From positions 682,001 to 746,000 of the forward strand of contig NZ_PVTF01000003.1 in NCBI RefSeq assembly GCF_003002815.1: a stretch of 64,000 nt of DNA, written 5' to 3'. Each line of letters begins with the position of its first letter. Position 1 is the first letter of the stretch. The position numbers and the translations under genes were made by a program. Positions 18,168-25,737 of this stretch are shown piece by piece. Source of the DNA: Umezawaea tangerina (GTDB lineage Bacteria > Actinomycetota > Actinomycetes > Mycobacteriales > Pseudonocardiaceae). The notes under the pieces were generated by a model. The model made no database searches, had not been told where the DNA came from, and worked only from the letters and a program-made list of their open reading frames with translations.

Positions 18168-19310
18168 GTGATCCGCTCCTTGTTCCAGGTCGTGGCGCTG
18201 CGGGACCGCACGCCGGTCCTCGGCACCGTGCCGGGCCACCTGACCCGCGTCGGTCATGCTGTGATCATCGTCTACGCGGTCGTGGTCGCCATCGTGGCGA
18301 GCGCGGACTACGTGCGCCAGTACGAGCCAGACGGCCTCTGGGTGGTCTACTTCGCGGTCATCGTCGTCACCTACGGGCTGATGATCCGGTCGCCGCTGGA
18401 CGCCTGGCGGCTGGGGACGGCGGGGCTGTTCGTCGACCTGGTGCTGCACGGCTCCCCGGCCCCGCTGATGTCGGGCTGGCAGTGGTGCTTCTACGTGCCC
18501 GTGGTCCTGGCGGTCGCGGTGCACCACTCCCGGTCGGTCGTGTTCACCACGGGTGTCCTCACCCTGGCCGTGCTCGGGTACGCGGCGGCGCTCAGGGAGG
18601 CGGGCTTCTACTGGGAGTCGGCGATCGTGCTGGTCCTGGTGCTGCTGGTCGCCTACACGTTCGGCGCCCGCGGCCGCGCGGAGCAGGTGATCGAGCTGGA
18701 ACGGGCGGAGAAGGGCGCGCTGGAGGAGCGCGCCCGGATCGCCCGCGAGATGCACGACGTGGTGGCGCACCACATGTCGATGGTGGTCGTGCGCTGCGAG
18801 ACCGCCCCCTACCGGATCGCGGGCCTGCCGGACGCGGGCGTGCGCGAGTTCGCCGAGCTGGGGGACGCGGCCCGCGGGGCGATCACCGACATGCAGCGCC
18901 TGCTCGGCGTGCTGCGCGGCGCCGACCAGGAGGCGGACAAGGCGCCGCAGCCGGGGCTCGGGCAGATCCCCGAGCTCGCCGAGCGCGCGGGCGCGACCGT
19001 GGACGTGCCGGAGCTGGACGTGCCGGGGGCGGTCGGGCTGACCGCCTACCGGATCGTGCAGGAGGCGCTGACCAACGCGGCCCGGCACGCGCCGGGCGGT
19101 GCGGTGTCGGTCGTGCTGCGGTCCGCGGACGGCGACCTGGAGGTGGTGGTGCGCAATACTCCCGGTGGCGCCTCGCTCGGCGGTGGCGGCGGGCACGGGC
19201 TCGCCGGGATGCGGGAACGCGTCGCGGTGCACGGCGGCGAGCTCGCGGCCGGGGCGACCGGGGACGGCGGGTTCGAGGTGGCGGCGCGGATTCCGTTGGG
19301 GGACAAGTGA
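18168..19310 (+). CDS. two-component sensor histidine kinase (NarL-type partner)
   Basis: 380 residues. The N-terminal half holds several transmembrane helices (about 28-180) with little extracellular sequence, so it may sense membrane state. HisKA_3 dimerisation region RARIAREMHDVVAHHMSMVV has the phosphoacceptor His196. The ATPase domain follows with N-box EALTNAARHAP and GGGGHGLAGMRERV. The start appears leaderless: TAGCAT (18156-18161), 6 nt, GTG 18168. It overlaps the response regulator by 4 nt (GTGA). The signal is unknown; such pairs often answer to cell-envelope stress. Confidence 0.92.
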   Translation: MIRSLFQVVALRDRTPVLGTVPGHLTRVGHAVIIVYAVVVAIVASADYVRQYEPDGLWVVYFAVIVVTYGLMIRSPLDAWRLGTAGLFVDLVLHGSPAPLMSGWQWCFYVPVVLAVAVHHSRSVVFTTGVLTLAVLGYAAALREAGFYWESAIVLVLVLLVAYTFGARGRAEQVIELERAEKGALEERARIAREMHDVVAHHMSMVVVRCETAPYRIAGLPDAGVREFAELGDAARGAITDMQRLLGVLRGADQEADKAPQPGLGQIPELAERAGATVDVPELDVPGAVGLTAYRIVQEALTNAARHAPGGAVSVVLRSADGDLEVVVRNTPGGASLGGGGGHGLAGMRERVAVHGGELAAGATGDGGFEVAARIPLGDK

Positions 19311-19960
19311 TCAGGGTGCTCGTGGTCGACGACCAGGAGATGGTGCGCGAGGGCTTCTCGGCGTTGCTGGACGCGCAGGACGACATCGAGGTCGTCGGGT
19401 CCGCGGGTGACGGCGTGGCCGCGGTGACCGCGGTCCGGCGGCTGCTGCCCGACGTGGTGCTGATGGACATCCGGATGCCCGAGATGGACGGGCTCGCCGC
19501 GACCAGGCTGCTCGCCGCCGACGAGCACCCGGTGAAGGTGCTGGTGCTGACCACCTTCGACCTCGACGACTACGTGTACGAGGCGCTGCGGGCCGGTGCC
19601 AGCGGGTTCCTGCTCAAGCACGCGCCCGCCCGCGAGCTGCTCGACGCCGTCCGGGTCGTCGCCCGCGGCGAGGCGCTGCTCGCGCCCTCGATCACCAAGC
19701 GGCTGATCGAGGACTTCGTGCGGTCCCAACCGGTGCAGGGGGTCCGGCCGCGCGCGCTGACCGCGTTGACCGACCGCGAGACCGAGGTGCTGCGGCTGGT
19801 CGCGCAGGGGCTGTCGAACACCGAGATCGCCGGACACCTCTTCCTGGCCGAGCAGACCGTCAAGACGCACGTGAGCCGGGTGCTGATGAAGCTCGGCCTG
19901 CGCGACCGGGCGCAGGCCGTGATCGCGGCGTACGAGAGCGGGCTCGTGGTACCGGGGTAG
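19307..19960 (+). CDS. LuxR/NarL-family response regulator
   Basis: 217 residues from GTG 19307, coupled to the kinase. The receiver domain (about 1-120) has the acidic pair in VVDDQ, phospho-acceptor Asp54 (VVLMDIRMPEMDG), the conserved Thr in LTTFDLDDYV and Lys in FLLKHAPA. The C-terminal LuxR-type helix-turn-helix (about 150-215) reads LTDRETEVLRLVAQGLSNTE with the recognition helix in QTVKTHVSRVL. It probably activates promoters when phosphorylated by the adjacent kinase. Targets are unknown. Confidence 0.95.
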   Translation: MIRVLVVDDQEMVREGFSALLDAQDDIEVVGSAGDGVAAVTAVRRLLPDVVLMDIRMPEMDGLAATRLLAADEHPVKVLVLTTFDLDDYVYEALRAGASGFLLKHAPARELLDAVRVVARGEALLAPSITKRLIEDFVRSQPVQGVRPRALTALTDRETEVLRLVAQGLSNTEIAGHLFLAEQTVKTHVSRVLMKLGLRDRAQAVIAAYESGLVVPG

Positions 19961-20011
19961 CGGGTCCCCGGTGTGACGAACCGGAGGCCGTGGTCTTCCT
20001 AGTTTTCGGCC

Positions 20012-20779
20012 ATGCCGAAGACGATCGCGCTCCTCACCGCGCTGCTGATCCTCGCCCCGCCGGTGACCCCGTGGACCGGCGACGACACCCGCGTGCAGGT
20101 GCTGCCCGCGTTGCCGGACGACGTGCGGGTGCTGCACTTCGACCCGCGCGGCCGGGGCAGGCTGGTGGCCGCCCTCGGGGATCCCCTGCACGCCAAGCAC
20201 ATCGCGGTCGTGGTTCCGGGGTCCGATGTGGACGTTCCCCGGTTCGGCGCGGTGCTGGCGATGGCGCGGGCGGTGCACCAGGAGGCCGGGCGGCCCGACG
20301 ACCTCGCGGTGGTCGCGTGGCTCGGGTACGACACCCCGGAGGGAGTCGGCGTGGACGCGGCGACCGGGCGGCTGGCCCGTGCGGGCGCCGAGGCGCTGAC
20401 CGCGTTCGTGCGGGACCTGCCCCCGACAGCACTGGTCCACCTGCTGTGCCACAGCTACGGGTCCGTCGTCTGCGCGCTGGCGGCGCACGACCTCGACGTG
20501 GCCGACATCGTGTTCACCGGCAGCCCCGGTGTGCGGGCCGGGTCGGTGGCCGAGCTCGGCACCGGCGCGCGGGTGTGGGCCGCGCGGGCGGGCCGCGACT
20601 GGACGCGGTGGGTGCCGAAGGTGCGGCTGGGGGACCTCGGCCACGGCACCGACCCGACCGGCGCCGGGTTCGGGGCGCGGGTGTTCGACGCGGGCGACGG
20701 CAAGCACGACGAGTACTACCGCGCGGGCGGCGACTCGCTGCGGACGATCGCGCGCATCGTGGTCGGGGACGCGCGATGA
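20012..20779 (+). CDS. alpha/beta hydrolase (DUF1023-like)
   Basis: 255 residues with a hydrophobic N-terminus (MPKTIALLTALLILAPP) that may be a signal or anchor. The nucleophile elbow is LLCHSYGSVVCALAA with the serine in CHSYG. Asp and His candidates follow in the C-terminal half (GKHDEYY). KHIAVVVPGSDVDVPRF is typical of DUF1023 hydrolases of actinomycetes. A TAGTTT at 20000-20005, 6 nt before the ATG, suggests leaderless transcription. It overlaps the acyltransferase start by 4 nt (ATGA), implying a shared lipid or ester substrate. Substrate unknown. Confidence 0.82.
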   Translation: MPKTIALLTALLILAPPVTPWTGDDTRVQVLPALPDDVRVLHFDPRGRGRLVAALGDPLHAKHIAVVVPGSDVDVPRFGAVLAMARAVHQEAGRPDDLAVVAWLGYDTPEGVGVDAATGRLARAGAEALTAFVRDLPPTALVHLLCHSYGSVVCALAAHDLDVADIVFTGSPGVRAGSVAELGTGARVWAARAGRDWTRWVPKVRLGDLGHGTDPTGAGFGARVFDAGDGKHDEYYRAGGDSLRTIARIVVGDAR

Positions 20780-22425
20780 CCGGGCGCGACCCCGTGGTCG
20801 ACACCGTGCGGGCCGTCGCGGTCGTCGGCGTGGTGACCGGGCACTGGCTGGTCACGTCGCTGGTGGCGGGCGCGGACGGGTTCACGATCGACAGCCCGCT
20901 GCGGACGATGCCGTCGTTCACGCCGCTGACGTGGGTGCTCCAGACGCTGGGGCTGTTCTTCTTCGTCGGCGGGTTCGCCGCCACCCGGTCCACGTCGTCG
21001 CTGCCCGCGAAGGCGCGGCGGCTCGCCGTGGCGGTCGCGGTGCTGCTCGGGGTGTGGGCGGTCGTCCTGGTGGGGCTGTCGACGCGGGGCGTCCCGCAGA
21101 ACACCGTGCGGGCGGTGGCGCACCTGGTCGTCACGCCGCTGTGGTTCCTCGGCGTCCACCTCGCGCTGTCGGCGCTGATGCCGGTGTGCCGGTACCTCGA
21201 CCGGCACCTGGGGGTGGCCGCCGTGCTGCTGCCGGTCCTGCTCGCCCTCCCGGGGGTCGGTGCGGTGAACGTCGTCGCGGTCTGGTGGGCGCCGTGGCAG
21301 CTCGGTGTCGCGGTGTCCCGGCTCGGGACGCGGCGCTCGTGGGGGCCACCGCTGCTGGCGGCCGGGATCGCCGGGTACGCGCTGCTGGTGGGCGTGGGCG
21401 GGTACCCGGCCAGCGCGGTCGGCGTGCCCGGCGAGCGGTCGAACCTGGCGCCGCCGACGGTGGCGACGCTCGCGCTGGCGTTCGCGCAGATCGGCCTGGT
21501 GCTGCTGCTGCGGCCCGCGTTCCTGCCGCGGGTCGTGGCGTGGGTCAACCGGAAGGCGCTGCCGCTGTTCCTGGTGCACCAGAGCGCGCTGCTGGCCGTG
21601 GCGCTGCTGGGCTCGGCGTTCGGCAGGCTGCCCGGCCTGCACACCGCGCCCACCGGGCCGCAGTGGCTACACCAGCGCCTCCTGTGGCTGCCGGTGTTCG
21701 GCCTTGTCGCTTGGGTGCTGCTTCGAGACGGCGGCCAGCAGCGCCAGCACGATCGTCGTCACGTGCAGGACCACGCCGAGGGTGTTCGGCTCCAGCACCA
21801 GCAGCGGCGGCACGCACGCCATCGCGGCCAGCAGCCACGACCGGCGGCCGTGGCAGGTGCCCGCCCGCGCGGTGTGCAGCAGGTACCAGCCGAGCAGCAG
21901 GTGGACGAGGTTCTGCAGCGGGTCGACCTGGAGCACGATCAACGTGGCGCTGGTGCCCGCGAACCCCGTCGCGACGAACCCCAGCACGCCGAACGCGCCG
22001 AAGGCGACCCCGAGGGTGGCCGCGAGCCTCGACCGGTGCGACTCCGCGGTCGTCCAGCGGGCGCCGGGGAACAGCGACGCGTGCCGCTCGAACCGGTGGA
22101 ACAGCAGGAGGACCGGCATCAGCAGGAGCACCAGCACGGCCAGCCACCGGGGCCGGGCGAGCCAGTCCGCCACCGTGAACGCGGCCGCGTCCGGGGCGTC
22201 GAGCAGCCCGAGCACGCCGACCACGGCGGCGAGGACCGTGAGGTAGCCCAGGTACACGGTCATCGGGGCGGTGCGCGCGAACGCGACGACGCTCCACTGC
22301 CGCCTGCCCGCCAGCCACGCCGAGGCGCGGTCGCGCAGCAGGGCCACCAGGCAGATCTGGCCGATCCCGAGGACCAGCAGGCACACCGTCGGCGGGCTCA
22401 GGTTCGACGCCGCCTCGCCCGGTAG
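20776..22425 (+). CDS. acyltransferase-3 family membrane protein with odd tail
   Basis: The recognisable part (about residues 1-320, to base ~21735) is an integral-membrane acyltransferase-3 protein. It has the VAVVGVVTGHWLV motif with the family's catalytic-type His, then about ten hydrophobic segments including TPLWFLGVHLAL and PLFLVHQSALLAVALL. The frame has no stop there and continues for another ~230 hydrophilic, Arg/Gln/Pro-rich residues to 22425, entirely antisense to the phospholipase-acyltransferase gene. Either the gene really overlaps by 759 bp, or a stop has been lost. ATG 20776 overlaps the hydrolase stop. It probably acylates a surface or lipid acceptor. Confidence 0.75.
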   Translation: MTGRDPVVDTVRAVAVVGVVTGHWLVTSLVAGADGFTIDSPLRTMPSFTPLTWVLQTLGLFFFVGGFAATRSTSSLPAKARRLAVAVAVLLGVWAVVLVGLSTRGVPQNTVRAVAHLVVTPLWFLGVHLALSALMPVCRYLDRHLGVAAVLLPVLLALPGVGAVNVVAVWWAPWQLGVAVSRLGTRRSWGPPLLAAGIAGYALLVGVGGYPASAVGVPGERSNLAPPTVATLALAFAQIGLVLLLRPAFLPRVVAWVNRKALPLFLVHQSALLAVALLGSAFGRLPGLHTAPTGPQWLHQRLLWLPVFGLVAWVLLRDGGQQRQHDRRHVQDHAEGVRLQHQQRRHARHRGQQPRPAAVAGARPRGVQQVPAEQQVDEVLQRVDLEHDQRGAGAREPRRDEPQHAERAEGDPEGGREPRPVRLRGRPAGAGEQRRVPLEPVEQQEDRHQQEHQHGQPPGPGEPVRHRERGRVRGVEQPEHADHGGEDREVAQVHGHRGGARERDDAPLPPARQPRRGAVAQQGHQADLADPEDQQAHRRRAQVRRRLAR

Positions 22426-23838
22426 CGCCATCATCGTGCGCGGGTAGCCGCCGTAGGTGATCAGCGCCAGCAGCACGGGCACCGTCAGCGAGGCGACCAC
22501 GCTGAGGACCTTGCGGGAGATCCGCCGCAGGCTGCCGTCGGCGTAGAAGAAACCGAGCTGCTGCAGGAGGACCGCGCCGAGCAGCAGGTTCAGGTAGCCG
22601 CCGGTGCGCCAGTCGAAGATCGCCCGGACGCCGTCGACCGACACCATGACCACCAGCAGCACCAGCGGCGTGCCGAGCCGCAGCGTCCGGTGCAGCCACG
22701 CCATCAGCGGCGTCACCGCGACCGCGACCAGGTAGACGCCGAGGAACCACAACGGGTACGCGATCAGCCGCCCGAACGCCTCCACCCGCACCTTCGGCAC
22801 GTCCAGCAGCTCCAGGGGCAATGGGAGGACCAGCCACGCCAGCACGAACCCGAGCACGGGCCGCAGCAGCCACGAGATCCGGCTCGACAGGTACCGCCCG
22901 TACCCGCCGTGGTCGGCCTGCACCTCCTGCCAGCTCAGCAGGTTCGCGTGGCCGCCCGCGAAGAAGAAGACCGGGACGGCCTGGAGCACCCAGGTCAGCA
23001 GCCACAGCCAGTTCGCGCTGACCCCGGCCCAGTGCATGACCGTCAGCACCGACTGGCCGAGCACCACCAGCCCCAGGCTCGCCAGCCGCAGGAACGTCGC
23101 GTACCGGTCCTGCGCCGCGGGCCGGGGCGTGAACCCGGCGGGCGCGACCTCCTTGCGGCGCCGCCCCGGCAGCCGGGCGAGCAGGAGGAAGACGACCATC
23201 GCGCTGCCGAACCCCCAGGCGAGCACCGGCTCGTGACCCGGAGGGCCCCACCGCTGCCGCCACGAGTTGAACCCGAGCCCGCCCGCGTAGAGCTGCGCCA
23301 CCGCCCGGCACTGCGTCTCGGAGCCGCGCGGGTTCGCGTGGCACCGCGCCTGCATGTCCCTGGACAGCTGCGCGTCGATCTCCTTGCGCGCGTCCGGTCC
23401 CAGCGGCTGGCCCTTGGCCTCGGCGTAGCGCAGCAGGTCGTACCCCAGGTCGTGCGCCTTGCACGCCAGGCTGAAGTCCCACTCGGTCTCGCCCGCGGGC
23501 CCGGAGCACTCGCCGGTCGGGTGGAACGCGCGCAGCGTCCCGTCCGCGGTCCGCACCACCTGCGGACTGCGGCCCTGGACCTGGCCGAAGTCGGCGGGGA
23601 AGTCGTCGAGCGGGTCGTGCGTCCTGCTCGGGTGCGTCATGGCCTGCACGGCTTTCGCCGCCGCGGCCACCTCACCGCTGAGAGGTCGGTCGTCCGTCGC
23701 GCCCGCCGGTCGGGAGGCGATCACGCCGCACACGAACACGGCGAGAGTCACCACCAGGAAGCGGAACCACGTGGGAAAGCGGGACAGGAGCCGGACTCCC
23801 GGCCACCCGCCACTGTCGTTTGCCGGTGCGTCACCCAT
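21667..23838 (-). CDS. phospholipase A2 - acyltransferase-3 fusion
   Basis: 723 residues. A signal-anchor helix (about 25-43) leads to an extracytoplasmic prokaryotic phospholipase A2 domain (about 55-195). Its catalytic pair His129-Asp130 is in SLACKAHDLGYDLLRYA, flanked by Cys111, Cys126, Cys166 and Cys177, with a further Asp in SRDMQARC. A helix (about 208-225) follows, then an acyltransferase-3 membrane domain (about 244-550, homologous to the neighbour: LTWVLQ, PLWFLGV, GGYPRTMMALPGE, SNLSPPTV). A C-terminal group of about four helices closes it. In the acyltransferase domain the usual GH motif is GQ (LGLVVLGQSVL), so that half may be inactive. Fusion suggests lipid remodelling. Confidence 0.82.
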   Translation of the reverse strand: MGDAPANDSGGWPGVRLLSRFPTWFRFLVVTLAVFVCGVIASRPAGATDDRPLSGEVAAAAKAVQAMTHPSRTHDPLDDFPADFGQVQGRSPQVVRTADGTLRAFHPTGECSGPAGETEWDFSLACKAHDLGYDLLRYAEAKGQPLGPDARKEIDAQLSRDMQARCHANPRGSETQCRAVAQLYAGGLGFNSWRQRWGPPGHEPVLAWGFGSAMVVFLLLARLPGRRRKEVAPAGFTPRPAAQDRYATFLRLASLGLVVLGQSVLTVMHWAGVSANWLWLLTWVLQAVPVFFFAGGHANLLSWQEVQADHGGYGRYLSSRISWLLRPVLGFVLAWLVLPLPLELLDVPKVRVEAFGRLIAYPLWFLGVYLVAVAVTPLMAWLHRTLRLGTPLVLLVVMVSVDGVRAIFDWRTGGYLNLLLGAVLLQQLGFFYADGSLRRISRKVLSVVASLTVPVLLALITYGGYPRTMMALPGEAASNLSPPTVCLLVLGIGQICLVALLRDRASAWLAGRRQWSVVAFARTAPMTVYLGYLTVLAAVVGVLGLLDAPDAAAFTVADWLARPRWLAVLVLLLMPVLLLFHRFERHASLFPGARWTTAESHRSRLAATLGVAFGAFGVLGFVATGFAGTSATLIVLQVDPLQNLVHLLLGWYLLHTARAGTCHGRRSWLLAAMACVPPLLVLEPNTLGVVLHVTTIVLALLAAVSKQHPSDKAEHRQPQEALV

Positions 23839-24016
23839 TGGAAAGCCAGGTTACGGAATGACAACGCCCGCTGGCCAGTCGGGTGTTTAACCCCAGGTCA
23901 GAGCGTGTGAAGAACTGCATAGGGCGATGATTGAACCTTGTGGTCGGTTCGTTTCACGTCGAAATGGTGCAAAACGCCGCGGTGCCCACTCGGGTCGGAT
24001 GTCCTGTCGCTCGGTG

Positions 24017-24631
24017 TCAGACGACAGGTGAGGGATCTTCTTCCAGTACGCCCGTCGTGGTAATCGACGCGAGCGCCATTCTCGACAACAGGGCCGCCAT
24101 TTGATCCCGGTCCAGATGCGCGCTGTGCGGGGTGGAATTGATCAGCCCGAAAACCGCGTGGGCCGCCGCCCGCGCCGTCGGCTCGTCGACCTCCCGGACG
24201 GTCCGCTGGATCGTCTCCACCCACACCTCGACGTACCGCCGCTGCAACGCCCGCACCCGCCGCCGGTCGGGGTCCGTGAGGTTCGCCAGGTTCCGGATCT
24301 GCACGGTGATCAGCGCCGGGTCGTCCAGCGCGAAGTCGACGTGCCACCCCACGAGCGCCCGCAGCGCGTCCTCGGGTCCGTCGGAGGCGTCGACCCGCGC
24401 GAGCCCGCCGTCCAGCAGCCGCTCGCTGATCGACGTCAGCATCTCCCCGAGCATGGCGTCCTTGCTCCGGAAGTGCCGGTACAGCGCGGGTCCGGAGATG
24501 CCCACGGCGGCCCCGATGTCATCGATTCCCACCCCGTGGAACCCGTGGCGGGCGAAGAGCTCGGCGGCCGCGGTCAGGATCTGCTCGCGCCGGTTCGGCT
24601 TCGCGGCATCGGTGGTCGACACGTCGGCCAT
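24017..24631 (-). CDS. TetR-family regulator of branched-chain acyl-CoA genes
   Basis: 204 residues. The N-terminal helix-turn-helix (about 12-58) has REQILTAAAELFARHGFHGV and VGISGPALYRHFRSKDAML. The C-terminal ligand domain ends with a run of helices (HAVFGLINSTPHS). An operator GTTAGC-N4-GCTAAC lies 15 bp upstream of its start, and two close variants lie in front of accD1. It is therefore probably autoregulated and controls the leucine-degradation operon, as BkaR does in mycobacteria or AccR in Streptomyces. Ligand presumably an acyl-CoA. Confidence 0.88.
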   Translation of the reverse strand: MADVSTTDAAKPNRREQILTAAAELFARHGFHGVGIDDIGAAVGISGPALYRHFRSKDAMLGEMLTSISERLLDGGLARVDASDGPEDALRALVGWHVDFALDDPALITVQIRNLANLTDPDRRRVRALQRRYVEVWVETIQRTVREVDEPTARAAAHAVFGLINSTPHSAHLDRDQMAALLSRMALASITTTGVLEEDPSPVV

Positions 24632-24645
24632 CCTAGGTGCACGCC

Positions 24646-24661
24646 GTTAGCGGTTGCTAAC
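24646..24661. promoter_or_regulatory. operator A of the TetR regulator
   Basis: Perfect 16-bp palindrome GTTAGC-GGTT-GCTAAC, 15 bp upstream of the TetR ATG. It matches sites B and C before accD1. Confidence 0.8.
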
Positions 24662-24734
24662 CATTCGCCCTCGGGGTGGTCTCAGCGGGGTCCGCGGCGG
24701 CGATTAACAAGATCAATTCACACGTCGTTAACTC

Positions 24735-24763
24735 TTGACCCGCCCTATTTATATAGACATATC
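24735..24763 (+). promoter_or_regulatory. promoter of GDSL-type lipase gene
   Basis: -35 TTGACC (24735-24740), 17-bp spacer with a striking AT-rich patch (TATTTATATAGA), -10 CATATC (24758-24763). Start point about 55 bp before the lipase ATG. A GTTAAC half-site lies just upstream (24727-24732). Confidence 0.5.
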
Positions 24764-24823
24764 CCCTGGTAACACTTGATGTGCTTGGCATCACACCCTG
24801 CTTGACCCCCTGGGGAGACACCG

Positions 24824-25618
24824 ATGCGCCCTGCCCGCTTGCTGCTCATCGCCGCCTTGGCCGCTGCCGCCGCCCTGTCGACGGCCCTGCCCGCGGCCGC
24901 CGCGCCCGCGGCGATCAACTACGTCGCCCTCGGCGACTCCTACTCCTCCGGTCTCGGCACCGGCACGTACATCTCGGGAAGCGGCAGCTGCAAGCGCAGC
25001 AACTACGCGTACCCGGCGCTCTGGGCCGCCGCCCACTCGGTCAGCACGTTCACCTTCGTGGCCTGCTCGGGCGCCAAGACGGGTGACGTGGTGGCCAACC
25101 AGGTGGCCTCGCTGAACTCCTCCACGACCCTCGCGAGCATCTCGATCGGTGGGAACGACGCCGGGTTCACCGACGTCATCACCACCTGCACCTTCGGGTC
25201 GGACCAGGACTGCGTGAACCGCACGAACACCGCCAAGGCCTACGCCCAGAACACCCTGCCGGGCCTGCTGGACAACGTGTACGGGCAGATCCGCGGCAAG
25301 GCGCCGTCCGCCAAGGTCGTCGTCCTGGGCTACCCGCGCATCTACAAGGTGCCCGGCTCGTGCAACGTCGGGCTCAGCGACACCAAGCGCGCGGCGATCA
25401 ACTCCGCGTCCGACGTCCTGGCCACGGTCATCTCGGGCCGCGCGAGCGCCAGGTCGTTCACCTACCAGGACGTCCGCACGGCGTTCACCGGGCACGAGAT
25501 CTGCTCCGGCGACTGGTGGCTCAACAGCCTCAGCTTCCCGGTGGACGAGTCCTACCACCCGAACCGGAACGGCCAGAAGCTCGGCTACCTGCCCGCGCTC
25601 ACCGCCGCCACCGGCTGA
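24824..25618 (+). CDS. secreted SGNH/GDSL lipase-esterase
   Basis: 264-residue exported ester hydrolase. The signal peptide is about 1-27 (Ala/Leu-rich, ending AAA). Block I is YVALGDSYSSGLG with nucleophile Ser39. Block III is ISIGGNDAGF. Block V is DESYHPNRNGQ with His245. Six cysteines in the mature part (for example GSCKRSNY, ACSGAKTGD, CTFGSDQDC) fit three disulfides, as in the Streptomyces lipase of this family. The TetR regulator and accD1 flank it, but the hairpin behind it makes it a separate transcription unit. Confidence 0.93.
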   Translation: MRPARLLLIAALAAAAALSTALPAAAAPAAINYVALGDSYSSGLGTGTYISGSGSCKRSNYAYPALWAAAHSVSTFTFVACSGAKTGDVVANQVASLNSSTTLASISIGGNDAGFTDVITTCTFGSDQDCVNRTNTAKAYAQNTLPGLLDNVYGQIRGKAPSAKVVVLGYPRIYKVPGSCNVGLSDTKRAAINSASDVLATVISGRASARSFTYQDVRTAFTGHEICSGDWWLNSLSFPVDESYHPNRNGQKLGYLPALTAATG

Positions 25619-25633
25619 CGTCCGGCCAACCGC

Positions 25634-25660
25634 GGGGGCCGGGTCGACGACCCGGCCCCC
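25634..25660 (+). terminator. terminator after the lipase gene
   Basis: Perfect 10-bp stem GGGGGCCGGG / CCCGGCCCCC with loop TCGACGA (the loop bases can extend the pairing), followed by TTCGTG. Confidence 0.85.
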
Positions 25661-25677
25661 TTCGTGTGGACGGGGTG

Positions 25678-25693
25678 GTTAACAAGCGCTAAC
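25678..25693. promoter_or_regulatory. operator B before accD1
   Basis: GTTAAC-AAGC-GCTAAC, 16 bp, matching operator A with one arm mismatch. Centre-to-centre distance to operator C is 26 bp. Confidence 0.75.
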
Positions 25694-25703
25694 ATCCACG
25701 GTG

Positions 25704-25719
25704 GTTAACGACTGCTAAC
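25704..25719. promoter_or_regulatory. operator C before accD1
   Basis: GTTAAC-GACT-GCTAAC, 16 bp. It ends 18 bp before the accD1 ATG, so a bound repressor would cover the transcription start. Confidence 0.75.
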
Positions 25720-25737
25720 TACCGTCGCGAGGAGACC

